A stretch of 64,000 bases of DNA from Closterium sp. NIES-65 (Eukaryota; Streptophyta; Zygnematophyceae; Desmidiales; Closteriaceae). Every line of letters starts with the position of its first letter. Within the stretch, counting starts at the first letter, position 1. The notes beneath the pieces were generated by a model that saw only the letters and a list, made by a program, of their open reading frames with translations, ran no database searches and had not been told where the DNA came from. The stretch spans positions 868,001 to 932,000 of the forward strand of contig CANXME010002192.1 of NCBI GenBank assembly GCA_948144175.1, written 5' to 3'. Below, piece after piece: positions 51,501-60,382 of the stretch. A program made the translations under genes and the position numbers.

Positions 51501-54500
51501 GCCTGGCTGCTGGGGGGCTGGGCGCACGCGAGGGCGAGGGGGCTAAGAGGCAGACGGGTGACCTGGTGTTGTACGGGGATGTGGACGAAATTCCCCTTGC
51601 CATGAAGGACTACAAGATTCAGGTAGGTGGCAGTTGGGGATGGAGGGTGGGGGCGAGGGGGCGAAGAGGCAGACGAGCGACCTGGTGTCGTACGGGGATG
51701 TGGACGAGATACCCCTTGCCATGAAGGACTACAAGATCCAGATAGGGTAGGAGTTGGGGGGCGAGCTGAAGGGGAGAGTGGGGGGAAGGGTGGGAGCGGG
51801 AGGGGGTGGGGGGAGGGGGAGGGGGAAGGATTTCTTTTCTTCTTCTTCTTTCGTAAAAGAAAGCTATATGTATTTATGTATGAGAGCATATAGTTCATGG
51901 ATGGATTGAGCAGCAGAGACTTGATCTGGTGCTGTATGGTGATGTGGACGAAGCCTCACCCCTCTGTTTTCGACCCCACAGCTTATCCCACTGCCCTCCC
52001 TCTCCCTTCCTCTCCTTCTCCTCCCCTCTCTCCTGGTGGATCAGCGCCACGAGTCCGTCCTCTTGTGTCTTTCCACCCGCACACACACCTTTCTCTCCTC
52101 CACACCCTTCCCCACCGCTCTCGCTCCTTCCCCCCCTTCCTCTCTCCCCTTCCTCTCCCCTCTCTCCTGGTGGATCAGCGCCATGAGTCCGTCCTCCTCC
52201 CCATATACGGGCTGCTCATGCCGTTCCAACCCACACAATCCCTCCCCTCCGCCCTTCACCCCTCTCCACCGCTCTCTCTACCTCCCTTGCCCCCTTGTTC
52301 CCAGGTGGATCAGCGGCACGAGTCGGTGCTACTCCCCATATACGGGCTGCTCGTGCCGTTCCACGTGTGCATGATCCGCAACGTCACCAGCCAGCAGGAC
52401 GGAGGGCACATCTACATCCGCATCATCTTCAACGTGCCCGGCGCAGGGTTCAGCACTGCCGACCTGCCCATGCAGAAATTTCCGGACAGCATCTTTATCA
52501 AGGAGCTTTCCTTCAAGTCTACGGATTCCCGGCATGCCAACCAAGTAAGCACATGTAACCAGGTAACCCGGTCTAAAAAGGTGGGTACATGAGGCCATCT
52601 CATGCAGGTAGTCATGCTTGTGGGAAGAGGAAGAGGCAGGTAGCCTGGAGTGCCAGCCAGCAGGACGGAGGGCACATCTACATCCGCATCATCTTCAACG
52701 TTCCGGGTGCGGGGCTCAGTGCGGCCGACCTGCCCATGCAGAAATCCCAGATAGCATCCCAGAGTCTATAAGACTCACACGTTATCAAGGAGCTTTTCTT
52801 CAAGTCTACGGATTCCCGGCATGCCAACAGGGAATCCGTAGACTTATAACGTCACACATTACCGTGTGACCCTTATAGTCAGGTGGCATATAATCAGAAA
52901 ACGTGTACCTGGTGCAGCTCAGTCAATCCATGAACAAGCCTTTTCCCTTCTACCCTCACCGCAACTACCTTCTCCGCCCTCCCACTGTCCTCCTCTTCTC
53001 ACTGCAACACCAGGTGGTGCCACTCATCATCAATACAATGAGCAAATTATGGCTGTGGGAACTGGTTGGAGCGACACCAAACCAACGTTTCCATTTTTTT
53101 GGTAACCAAACTTCCCCCCTTCCTCTCGCTCACCCTACCTCTTACTTGCAACAATCACCAGGTGGTGCAACTGATCAAGACCATGAGCAAGCACGTGCGG
53201 CAGCGGGAGTCGGAGCGCGCTGAGAGAGCGACACTTGTCACGCAGGAGAAGCTCCAGCTCAGCAAGGGCCGCCCGCCCCGCCTGCCGGACCTCTGGATCC
53301 GACCTTCCTTCGGCGGAAAGGGGCGAAAACTCACCGGGTCGCTGGAGGCTCATCTGAACGGGTTCCGCTATTCCACTGCCAAGGTGGGTTGCTGGTGTGG
53401 TGCAGTGATGTGCTGCGGCATGCGTTTCTGTGGTGACGCGTCTTCTTAAGCACCTCACAAATTTGCTGGAGGCTCATCTGAACGGGTTCCGCTATTCCAC
53501 TGCCAAGGCAGGTTGTGCGGTGGCGTGTGGTGGCATGCGGTTCTTTGTGATGGTGGGTTCTTGCAACCACTCCCCGCTTTCTACCCTCTCACCTACTCCA
53601 TCACCACCCTCTAAACACACCAATCCCTCACCAGCCGGACGAGAGGGTGGAGGTGATGTACGGCAACAGCAAGCACGCCTTCAGTGAACCTCACCTTTTC
53701 TCCCCTCTTCCTTACCTTCCTTAACCTTGGTCCACGGTCCACCCTTTTATCCCCCCCTCTAATCCCACCAGCCGGACGAGAGGGTGGAGGTGATGTACGG
53801 CAACAGCAAGCACGCCTTCAGTGAACCTCACCTTATCTCCCCTCTTCCTTACCTTCCTTAACCTTGGTCCACGGTCCACCCTTTTATCCCCCCCTCTAAT
53901 CCCACCAGCCGGACGAGAGGGTGGAGGTGATGTACGGCAACATCAAGCACGCCTTCTTCCAGCCCGCTGAGAACGAGATGATCACCCTCCTGCACTTCCA
54001 CCTACACAACCCCATCATGGTCGGCAAGAAAAAGACAAAAGACGTGCAGTTCTTCGCCGAGGTCATGGAGGTGGTCCAAACCGTGGGCGGCTCTCGCCGC
54101 TCAGCTTACGACCCCGATGAAATCGAGGAGGAGCAGAGGGAGCGGGAGCGGCGGAGCAAGATCAACCGGGAGTTCAAATCCTTTGTCAGCGCGGTGCATT
54201 CTCTCTGGGAGAAGGACCGCGAGCTCGCTCGTCTCGACCTCGAATTCGACGTGCCGTTCCGGGAATTAGGGTTTCACGGCGTGCCGCACAAGTCGTCCGC
54301 GTTCATCGTACCGACGGTGAACTGCCTCGTGGAGCTGATAGAGGTGCCCTTCCTGGTGGTCACTCTGAACGAGGTCGAGATTGTGAATCTAGAGCGCGTG
54401 GGTCTCGGGCAGAAGACATTCGACATGGCGATTGTGTTCAAGGATTTCAAGCGGGATGTGCTGCGGATTGATGCGATCCCGAGCACATCGCTCGACTCGG

Positions 54501-55243
54501 TGAAAGAATGGCTGAATTCGATGAACATCAAGTACTATGAGTCGCGGCTGAATCTCAGTTGGAAGGCTATCCTGCAGAATATCATGAGTGATCCTGAGGC
54601 TTTCTTAGCGGATGGCGGGTGGGAGTTTCTGAATCTCGAGGCGTCGGATAGCGAGGGGGAGGAGTCGGAGGAATCGCAGGCGTACGAGCCGTCGGATCTG
54701 GAGGAGGCTGCATCCGACGATGATGATGACGAGAGCGAGGATGATGAGAGTGTGGTGGATAGTGAGGAGGAGGAGGGGGAGGAGGAGGAAGAGGAGGAGG
54801 AGGAGGGCCCGACTTGGGATGAGCTCGAGGCGAAGGCTTTACGGGAGGATCGGGAGAAGGGGGAGGAGAGTGATAGTGAGGGGGAGAGGAGGAGGAGGAG
54901 AAAGGGAGGGGGAGGGGGTGGAGGGGGAGGAGGGGGGAGCGGTGGCGGGGGAAGGCCTGGGGATTCGCGAGGAGGGGGAGGGGGAGGGGGAGGGAGCGGG
55001 GGGAAGGGGGGGTGGAGCGGGCGACCAGAGGGGAGGCCGATGGGGAAGGGGCCTATGGGGAAATCCGGGGGGGGAGGGGGGAGGCCGATGGGGGGAAGCA
55101 GTGGGGGGAGGCCGGGGGGAGGGGGAGGGAGTGGGGGGAGGCCGATGGGGAAAGGGGGGAGCGGGAGGGGGCCCCCTCCGCCTATGGGGAAGAGGCCTAT
55201 GGGGTCGGGGTCTGGAGGGCCCATGAAGCGACCAAAGTACTGA
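45520..55243 (+). CDS. SPT16: FACT complex subunit SPT16, 10 coding exons, about 1215 aa
   Basis: Inferred exons: 45520-45895, 46524-46867, 47550-47711, 48504-48677, 49011-49164, 49967-50298, 51086-51394, 52305-52544, 53162-53383, 53909-55243 (TGA). All are GT/AG with consistent phases, and the joined protein follows SPT16 without gaps. N-terminal lobe: ATPPASEDMRYLKSSALQIW and LLGYEFPET. Pseudopeptidase (M24-like) domain: ICYPPVFQ, SGGQYDLRASAVSSDD, GARYASYCSNVARTYL, HAGTGIGIEFREAGLTLNAK. Middle domain: LRSENQEATKEELRRQHQAE, VDQRHESVLLPIYGLLVPFH, RIIFNVPGAGFS, RESERAERATLVTQEKLQL, DLWIRPSFGGKGRKL. PH-like domain: YGNIKHAFFQPAENEMITLL, MVGKKKTKDVQFFAEVMEVV. An acidic tail starts near residue 1015. 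SPT16 pairs with SSRP1 (or POB3) to displace and reassemble H2A-H2B during transcription and replication. Unusually, the acidic tail is followed by about 110 residues rich in Gly with PMGK repeats, ending MKRPKY. Confidence 0.95.
46370..46436 (+). repeat. Upstream copy of SPT16 exon 2 acceptor edge
   Basis: GCGCCAGGTGGAGTGGAGAT to CAGCAAGGACGGCCAG repeats the acceptor and first 45 bases of exon 2 (46518-46570), followed by an in-frame TAG. Confidence 0.85.
46918..47006 (+). repeat. Downstream copy of SPT16 exon 2 donor edge
   Basis: GATGTCCTGGCGGGGCGGTT to GCAGGCGCTCAAGGTG repeats 46790-46870. It is shifted out of frame by a short insertion but keeps the donor GTGGAG. Confidence 0.85.
47168..47460 (+). 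repeat. Three upstream copies of SPT16 exon 3 acceptor edge
   Basis: TAGGCGTTTGTGATGCCGCA (47170), CCAGGCGTTCGTGGTGCCCA (47288) and CAGGCCTTTGTGGTGCCCAA (47401) precede the real exon start at 47550. Each covers 45-60 bases of exon plus the polypyrimidine tract. Confidence 0.88.
47712..47800 (+). repeat. Copies of SPT16 exon 3 donor edge
   Basis: ACATCTGCTACCCGCCCGTC followed by TTCCAGGTGC directly repeats the exon end, and a weaker copy (CCATGTCTGCACTCCCCCCG then TCTTGCAGGTAAG) follows at 47769. Confidence 0.75.
47883..48061 (+). repeat. 17 bp minisatellite in SPT16 intron 3
   Basis: The unit CATCCCACCCACCTCTC is repeated about ten times with almost no variation, followed by related CTCCATCG/CTCTCCATCC sequence. 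Confidence 0.9.
48193..48420 (+). repeat. Two upstream copies of SPT16 exon 4 acceptor edge
   Basis: TTCAGAGCGGAGGGCAGTAC (48194) and TTCAGAGCGGGGACCAGTAC (48345) mirror the real start at 48504 (AGTGGAGGGCAATATG). The first copy runs about 100 bases and stays in frame (SGGQYDLRASAASRDD). Confidence 0.88.
49207..49300 (+). repeat. Degenerate copy of SPT16 exon 5 donor edge
   Basis: GATGTGTACCGAGCTCCAGA and ACCAAACACGCTGGCACCGG and GTAGGCATCGGTGAG repeat the end of exon 5 (49070-49168) with internal deletions. Confidence 0.8.
49408..49860 (+). repeat. Three upstream copies of SPT16 exon 6 acceptor edge
   Basis: Copies start near 49411, 49611 and 49762 (for example GAGGCCGGCCACACTCTCAA and GAGAAGCCGGTTTGACCCTC) ahead of the real exon at 49967. 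The first and third share a long downstream intron block (CAACCCCAGTTTCGAGTGTG at 49512 and 49868), so they descend from a larger duplication unit. Confidence 0.88.
50415..50540 (+). repeat. Downstream copy of SPT16 exon 6 donor edge
   Basis: GCTGGTGGCGGATACGGTGG to CGACGTTGCCTACTCTCTCA repeats 50188-50293 at high identity. It ends in AATGTG where the exon has AAGGTG. Confidence 0.88.
50690..51035 (+). repeat. Two upstream copies of SPT16 exon 7 acceptor side
   Basis: 50690-50830 resembles the middle of exon 7 (GGAGCTGCGGCGGCTGCACC, GGCGAAGCAGAAGATTGAGG). 50896-51028 repeats the acceptor and first 130 bases (CAGGGGGAAGACGAGGAGGA). The real exon begins at 51086. Confidence 0.88.
51458..51960 (+). 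repeat. Downstream copies of SPT16 exon 7 donor side
   Basis: 51460-51625 repeats the last 165 bases of exon 7 with a donor GTAGGT; 51650-51748 is a shorter copy whose donor has become ATAGGG; 51910-51955 is a weak third copy. All lie in intron 7. Confidence 0.88.
52030..52215 (+). repeat. Two upstream copies of SPT16 exon 8 acceptor edge
   Basis: GGTGGATCAGCGCCACGAGT at 52034 and GGTGGATCAGCGCCATGAGT at 52169 precede the real exon at 52305. The second continues TCCTCCCCATATACGGGCTG. Confidence 0.85.
52655..52845 (+). repeat. Downstream copy of SPT16 exon 8 donor half
   Basis: AGCCAGCAGGACGGAGGGCA to CCGGCATGCCAACAGG repeats 52390-52542 with a small insertion near 52750. Confidence 0.88.
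52900..53070 (+). repeat. Degenerate upstream copies of SPT16 exon 9 acceptor edge
   Basis: GTACCTGGTGCAGCTCAGTC (52904) and CCAGGTGGTGCCACTCATCA (53011) resemble the real exon start at 53162 (GTGGTGCAACTGATCAAG). They are strongly diverged. Confidence 0.65.
53462..53515 (+). repeat. Downstream copy of SPT16 exon 9 donor edge
   Basis: GCTGGAGGCTCATCTGAACG to CTATTCCACTGCCAAGGCAG repeats 53341-53385; the donor GTGGGT has become GCAGGT. Confidence 0.85.
53610..53908 (+). repeat. Two upstream copies of SPT16 exon 10 acceptor edge, period 137 bp
   Basis: CCAGCCGGACGAGAGGGTGG starts at 53631, 53768 and 53905; the third is the real exon. The two periods are both exactly 137 bp and the intron segments (ACCTTGGTCCACGGTCCACC) are almost identical. 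In copies one and two CATCAAGCACGCC is CAGCAAGCACGCC, and TTCAGTGAACC replaces the exon body. Confidence 0.92.
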
Positions 55244-56010
55244 CACTTAGGTAAGTGACAGTGGGGAAACGTGGTTGGGCGCTTACGAGTTGTGCTGGCT
55301 CCTAGGTTATTTTAATGCCACTTGCGACTAGGCTGCCACTTAGGTTACCACTTAAGTTGCCATTTTCATTTGCCACTTAGTTCGCCATTCACCTTGCTGC
55401 TTAAAAATGTTCAGGTTCTGGGTACACATGTGCATTTAGATTTGTTGCAATGGTCATTTGTTTGTATGCACTCTTCTTTTCCCCGATGGTTTCCTTAGTC
55501 TTGGTCTGCAATTCAACGAGTCTCATCTCAGATTGCAGTGATAACATGGTGTGTTTGTTTGTTTGTTTGTGTTTTTTTAAAAGAATCTCAAGAATCTCAA
55601 CCATTCACTTGTGATGCCTTGCCTTGATGCCACCCTTTTTCCATCACTGATCGGCCAGCGCAGATACCGAAGCTGCCTTTGTGTGTTGCGCTCCCTGTGC
55701 CACCTCATGTCACACTCCTGCCACCTTGTTCCAGTTGTGTGCCACCATGTGTCACCCTCGTGTCAGCTCTTTACACCACTTTTCACCATTTTCCAGCATC
55801 CTGCCATCCCTCCTACACCAATGTATTCCTCCAACCGCACATCATCACTCTGCAACGGCTCAAGAAGCACTGCAAGCCATTGTTGAAAGCAATCGATCAC
55901 CTCGTATCTTTCCCAGACACACCAACAGTTGCAGTTACAGCAGCCTCTACAGGGCACCCACCGCACCCACTACATCATCATCCACAGCAGAAGGACAGCA
56001 GCTGTTACAG

Positions 56011-56115
56011 CAACCACTACAGGCAACCTCAGCAACCGCTACAGCACTACAGGCACCCTCAGCAACCGCTACAGCACTACAGGCACCCTCAGCAGCCGCT
56101 ACAGCAGGAGAGGGA
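56011..56115 (+). repeat. 30 bp minisatellite, about 3.5 copies
   Basis: The unit built on ACAGCACTACAGGCACCCTC plus AGCAACCGCT repeats at 56011, 56041 and 56071. Confidence 0.85.
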
Positions 56116-57135
56116 CAGCAGGAACATCAGCAGTGCGCTTGCAGCGAGGGATGCAGGAGCAGGCTGTATCCGTTTTCATCTGATGGTTTTCGAACACAGT
56201 GGAAATGACGTGGGAATAATTTCCTCAATTGGAAAAAGGTCATGGAGAAATGCTTGCCTGTCAGGTCTGATGTGTGATTTAAGCTTGTGCTGCTCGTTTG
56301 CCTCTTGCTGCCTCCTGGTTGAATAACACGTGATCCTTGTTCACGTACATAAGCGTTTATTTCCCTCCTTGATTTCTCTGTCCTGCTGTGGCCTCTTCTC
56401 CTCCTCTGTCCCTTTCCCTGGATCTTTGCACTCCCCCCTCCCTTAATTGTTTGTTGGACGATCGCCCATCCCCTGCCCCTCATTGTGTCACTAGGACGCT
56501 TCTCCTATCCTCGTAGCCCCCCTTTTGAGCTTTGAAGTATCTACCTAGCACTCTCCAGTTGTATCCTGCCCTTTTCCTCGCCTGGTTTTGTTGATAACGG
56601 CCTAAATGGCGCCACCGCTGTCAAATAGCTGCTGTATGCCCCGTGAAAGGATGCCTGGTGCCTTTTTCCCACTCATGCTGGTTGTGGTTTTCTGAGTTGC
56701 TTATGTTGGAAACAATTGATTTAGCGCCTCTGTCGTGTCGAGTCAGAAAAGAAGCAAAACATATCGAAGCATTAGCGAGTCAACCCTCGGAGGTTGAACA
56801 AGTGCTGGAGGTTACGCGAAAGTCAAAGGTCAGCGACCTTAGACCTGACAAAGGGCTTTTCTCAGCCCAACAGCTTACTCATATCCCCCATGTTCCACAG
56901 GAATATTTTTTCTTGCCCGGGCGATTCGGTTCGTACTGTAGATGCGGGATCTGCACGACACGCCTGGTTCCCGATCATTCTCGAATCCCAAGGGAACAGA
57001 TTTGCAAAAAACATCGGCGGTGGCGGTGTGCTGCCTAATCAGCGACAAGATTGGTTGCCTGGTTGGTTGGGCAACCGTAACTCCCCACCCCAGGCTTCTG
57101 AAAAAGCGATAATAGTATAATTGGAGTAACCGTAT

Positions 57136-57321
57136 CGTCTGGAACACGGGCTCCGCGTCGTCTGGAATGCGGGCTCCGCGTCGTCTGGAACGCGGGCTCC
57201 GCGTCGGCTGGAACGCGGACTCCGCGTCGCCGGGAACGCGGGCTCCGCGTCGACCGGAGGGTGGGATCCGATCCGCCTGAAATGCGGGATCCGCGTCGCG
57301 AGGAATGCGGGCTCCGCGTCG
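57136..57321. repeat. 23 bp tandem array, about 8 copies
   Basis: The unit CTGGAACGCGGGCTCCGCGT plus CGT repeats with point changes. The minus strand is open through it (RRGARIPDDAEPVFQ-like units), which follows from the repeat being free of stops in that frame. Confidence 0.85.
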
Positions 57322-58030
57322 CACAGGACGCGAGCAGCTAAATGTGGCGAGCGGGTGCTGCTCGTCGCTTGGTGCGCGAGCCGAGTCTCGTCCGCTTTCT
57401 TCCCCCTGGCTAGTCACAACGACTCCAATACACTCCCGGTTTCTTGTTGTGCCTAGCTACCCGTAGTCTCCAGTCTGTCATCACGGCCTTCTTCCCGTTA
57501 GTGCAATCGCGCTTGCACGTTCCTACACTTTGCTGTTGCCAGCTCATGCGATGGTCGGTAAGCTAGTAATCTGGGGTAAAAATCGTCTCGAACACGTTTC
57601 TATTGTGGCGTTGAGTAGGTGGCGTTGATACCCAGCACGTGCGTTGCTTGCTCTGTTTTTCTATTTCCCGTTAGCATCGAGCTGATTCAGTGGTGAGGTG
57701 ACTTCGGATGAGCAACACTTTCCATGCGATGCAAGTGAGGATGTGTGAGAGAGGAGGTGTGCGACACATCCATCGCTTTGGGTTGGTGGGATTCGCAGAT
57801 TTGGTGAGTGCGAAATGTACTCGTTGTTTGCGGAGGATAATTGTTCTCGCCAAAGGCAGCCAACCGAAATGGGCTTCGCAGATCTCGCATACAGCCTATT
57901 TCAAATCCACATAACTTGATAATTTACCATGCTGACCCCGGGCTTTAATCAATCGACTTTGCCCTCACATACCAGCACAAGGTGGTTCAAAAACTTCTCA
58001 TTAAACGCTTCCGCTATTACATTGTCCTAC

Positions 58031-58169
58031 TGTCAAACATACGGTATGTTTATATGTTTCAGTTTAGGTAGGCTTAGTGGGGTACTCACTGTGGGGTACA
58101 ACCCCTTAGGCTTTTCCTTGTTGTACCAACTCTCTCGATAGTTCAATCCACCTTGCCTAAGTCTTAACA
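58031..58169 (+). repeat. 5' LTR of Copia-C (139 bp)
   Basis: It begins TGTCAAACATACGGTATG and ends GTCTTAACA. It keeps the core signature (GTGGGGTACTCAC, GTGGGGTACAACCCC, CTTGTTGTACC) but the telobox is degenerate. Confidence 0.75.
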
Positions 58170-58442
58170 TGGCATATAGAGCATAGGTCCTTAGGACCTA
58201 GGATTAGGGCCCACCGTTACCTATTTCGCCTCACTAAGAACGTACCTACCCTGCCTAGAGCCCGCGCGCGCCTCGGCTGCACGCGCGTGGCCTTTTTTTT
58301 TCCGCGCGCGCCTCTTAAGCAGCCCGCGCGCCTCGTTTTAGACCCACCCGCGACGCCCGTTCCGGCCCCGCCCGTGCGCCCCTTACGCCGCCCGCGCGCA
58401 GCCTGCTTAGGTTACACCCGCGCGGCCCGTTGCCGCACGCCG

Positions 58443-58570
58443 TGTGAAAGTTAGAAGAGAGAAGAGGGCTGCACTAGCAAGAATGAGGATACAAATAGCA
58501 AACCCTAGAAGGGTTGTACTCGCTATAGGGCACCCCACTACAGGCTAGAGCATAAGATAACATTCTGACA
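58443..58570 (-). repeat. 3' LTR of the nested non-autonomous element
   Basis: On the plus strand it begins TGTGAAAGTTAGAAGAG and ends ACATTCTGACA; it carries AAACCCTAG (telobox). Confidence 0.9.
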
Positions 58571-59329
58571 CACCCCCATAGCCAAAGTGGGGTGTAATCA
58601 GCAGAGCACGCAAAGTAGTACAAGCTCAGGGTGGATCACAATGTCACCACACATTCTGAGCACAAGTTCAAGAAGCAATAGTTTAAAGTTCACAATTATG
58701 AGCAAAGCTAGTGGTAGTCACAACGGGCAAGTGAGGAGGAGGAGAGAGAGTGAGAGGAGAGGAGATAGGAGGCGACGGATGAAGCTGCAGACACACGGGC
58801 AACAGGAGGCACACTGGCACAGCGGCTACCGGAACAACGCTCCGGAATACTGGAGTAACTGGCCCCGCGGCTAAAGTAGCGGCAGACGAGCAACGGACCC
58901 ACGGGCGGCTGGCACAGCTGGCTACGACTGGGCTACCGGAGCAACTCCCCGGACTACAGGTGTTGCTGGCGACACGACGGCAACCTCCATTCAGCTTCCC
59001 CCAAACTATCCCACTCCCCCTGGCACACACCCGCTGCTACACCGCTAGCTCCACTCCCCCTTCACCCCCCCTTAGTACCACTCCACCGGCTCCAACACGT
59101 CCACCCCCCCTCAGCGGCAGCTGCAGCACAAGGAGACGGAGGAGGAGGAGGAGCAGGGAACGGTACAAAGTGAAGTCACCCCCATACCCCTCACCCCCAA
59201 ACCCTAATTCAGGAGAATGGGGAGTAGGAGGGGTGGGGCGCCAGTAGAAGCACCGGGGGACAGCGGGGAGGGCAGGGGCAGCGAGGAACGGGCCCACCAC
59301 GGGCCTGGTACAGACGCCCGAGCCGCGCG

Positions 59330-59540
59330 CAGGCGGCTCGAGCCGCGCGCGGGCCTGGCGCCGTCCGTACGGGCCGCGCGCGGGCCTGGCGCCACCCGTA
59401 CGGGTCGCGCGCGGGCCTGGCGCAGCCCGTACGGGCCGCGCACGGCCCTGGCGCAGCCCGTACGGGCCGCGCGCGGGCCTGGCGCAGCCCGTACGGGCCG
59501 CGCGCTGCCTGTACGGGCCGCGCGCAGGCCACGACGGGCG
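59330..59540 (-). repeat. GC-rich leader array of the nested element
   Basis: Units of CGTACGGGCCGCGCGCGGGC plus CTGGCGCAGCC repeat about six times between the primer binding site and the interior of the element. Confidence 0.8.
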
Positions 59541-59846
59541 ACGGGGGGCGATGCGCGGGTCCCCGTCGCCCGTCGCGGCGCCTCCAGAGGGCGACGCGCC
59601 GAACGACGGGGCAGAAGCCCGCCGCGCGCCTCGGGGCGCACAGCGGGCAGAGAACCGCCGCGCGCCTTGGGGCGCACGGCGAGCAGAAAACCGCCGCGCG
59701 CCTCGGGGCGCACAGCGGGAAGAAAAACTGCCGCACGCCACGGGGCGTGCGGCTCAGAGAGTAGTGGTAGTAGTTGCAACGGAAGCAAGGAGGTGGTAAG
59801 CCCACCCACAGGATCGATCCAAGGGGATCGACCTGCTCTGATAGCA

Positions 59847-59974
59847 TGTGAAAGTTAGAAGAGAGAAGAGGGCTGCACTAGCAAGAATGAGGATACAAAT
59901 AGCAAACCCTAGAAGGGTTGTACTCGCTATAGGGCACCCCACTACAAGCTAGAGCATAAGATAACATTCTGACA
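59847..59974 (-). repeat. 5' LTR of the nested non-autonomous element
   Basis: It matches 58443-58570 except CAAGCTAG for CAGGCTAG. Confidence 0.9.
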
Positions 59975-60382
59975 CGCCGCACGCAGTCGCGCGCGCTGCT
60001 CGCCGCACGCGCAGCCAGGAGCCGCGCGCAGCCTGTCGTCACGCGCAGCCGGGAGCCGCGCGCAGCTTGTCGTCGCGCGCAGCTAGCAGCCACGCACAGC
60101 CCTCAGCCGCACGCAGCAAGCAGCCGCGCGTGCCCTGCTCGTGTGCCTGCCTCTGCGGCTTGCTACTGCCGAGCCCGCTGCCTTAGGGTTGCACGGCCTG
60201 CTACTGTCTAGAGCGCCACCTTAGGAGCTTGATTGCGGCCTGCTACTGCCCAGCACGTTGCCTGTGTTGCCTACTGCCTACTGCCTCTGTCTGAGCCTGC
60301 GGTCTACTGCATGCTGCCTCCTGTCTAATGCCTGCTGCCTCCTGTCTACTGCCTGCTGTCTCTGCCTTTGCCTGCGGCCGAT

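Larger units (their letters stand above)
55244..58030. other. 3' flank of SPT16 and intergenic DNA, no supported gene
   Basis: The SPT16 3' UTR should begin here. Short frames at 55611-56326 and 56643-57038 show no recognisable domain and run through repeats. Two tandem arrays are listed separately. Confidence 0.5.
58443..59974 (-). mobile_element. Non-autonomous Copia derivative, 1532 bp, nested in Copia-C leader
   Basis: Two 128 bp LTRs (58443-58570 and 59847-59974), with one difference noted, are flanked by a perfect TSD CGCCG (58438-58442 and 59975-59979). In sense orientation the primer binding site reads TGCTATCAGAGC and the 3' purine tract CTATGGGGGTG. The interior has no gag or pol. 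Its 3' segment (58571-58675) aligns with the 3' untranslated region of Copia-B (CTCAGGGTGGATCACAA, GAGCACAAGTTCAA), so it appears to derive from an autonomous Copia by internal deletion. The leader half (59280-59760) is GC-rich with GGGCCGCGCGCGGGCCTGGC repeats. Confidence 0.92.

Noticed and set aside
54535-55224. Minus-strand Pro-rich frame opposite the SPT16 tail
   Set aside because: This is the antisense shadow of the Gly-rich and acidic tail.
55611-56326. Possible gene downstream of SPT16
   Set aside because: Frames run through a 30 bp repeat, show no domain and have no consistent splice structure.
59204-59858. Overlapping frames of about 200 aa on both strands in the GC-rich leader of the nested element
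   Set aside because: Frames arise from stop-free GC-rich tandem repeats lying between a primer binding site and the interior of a non-autonomous element.
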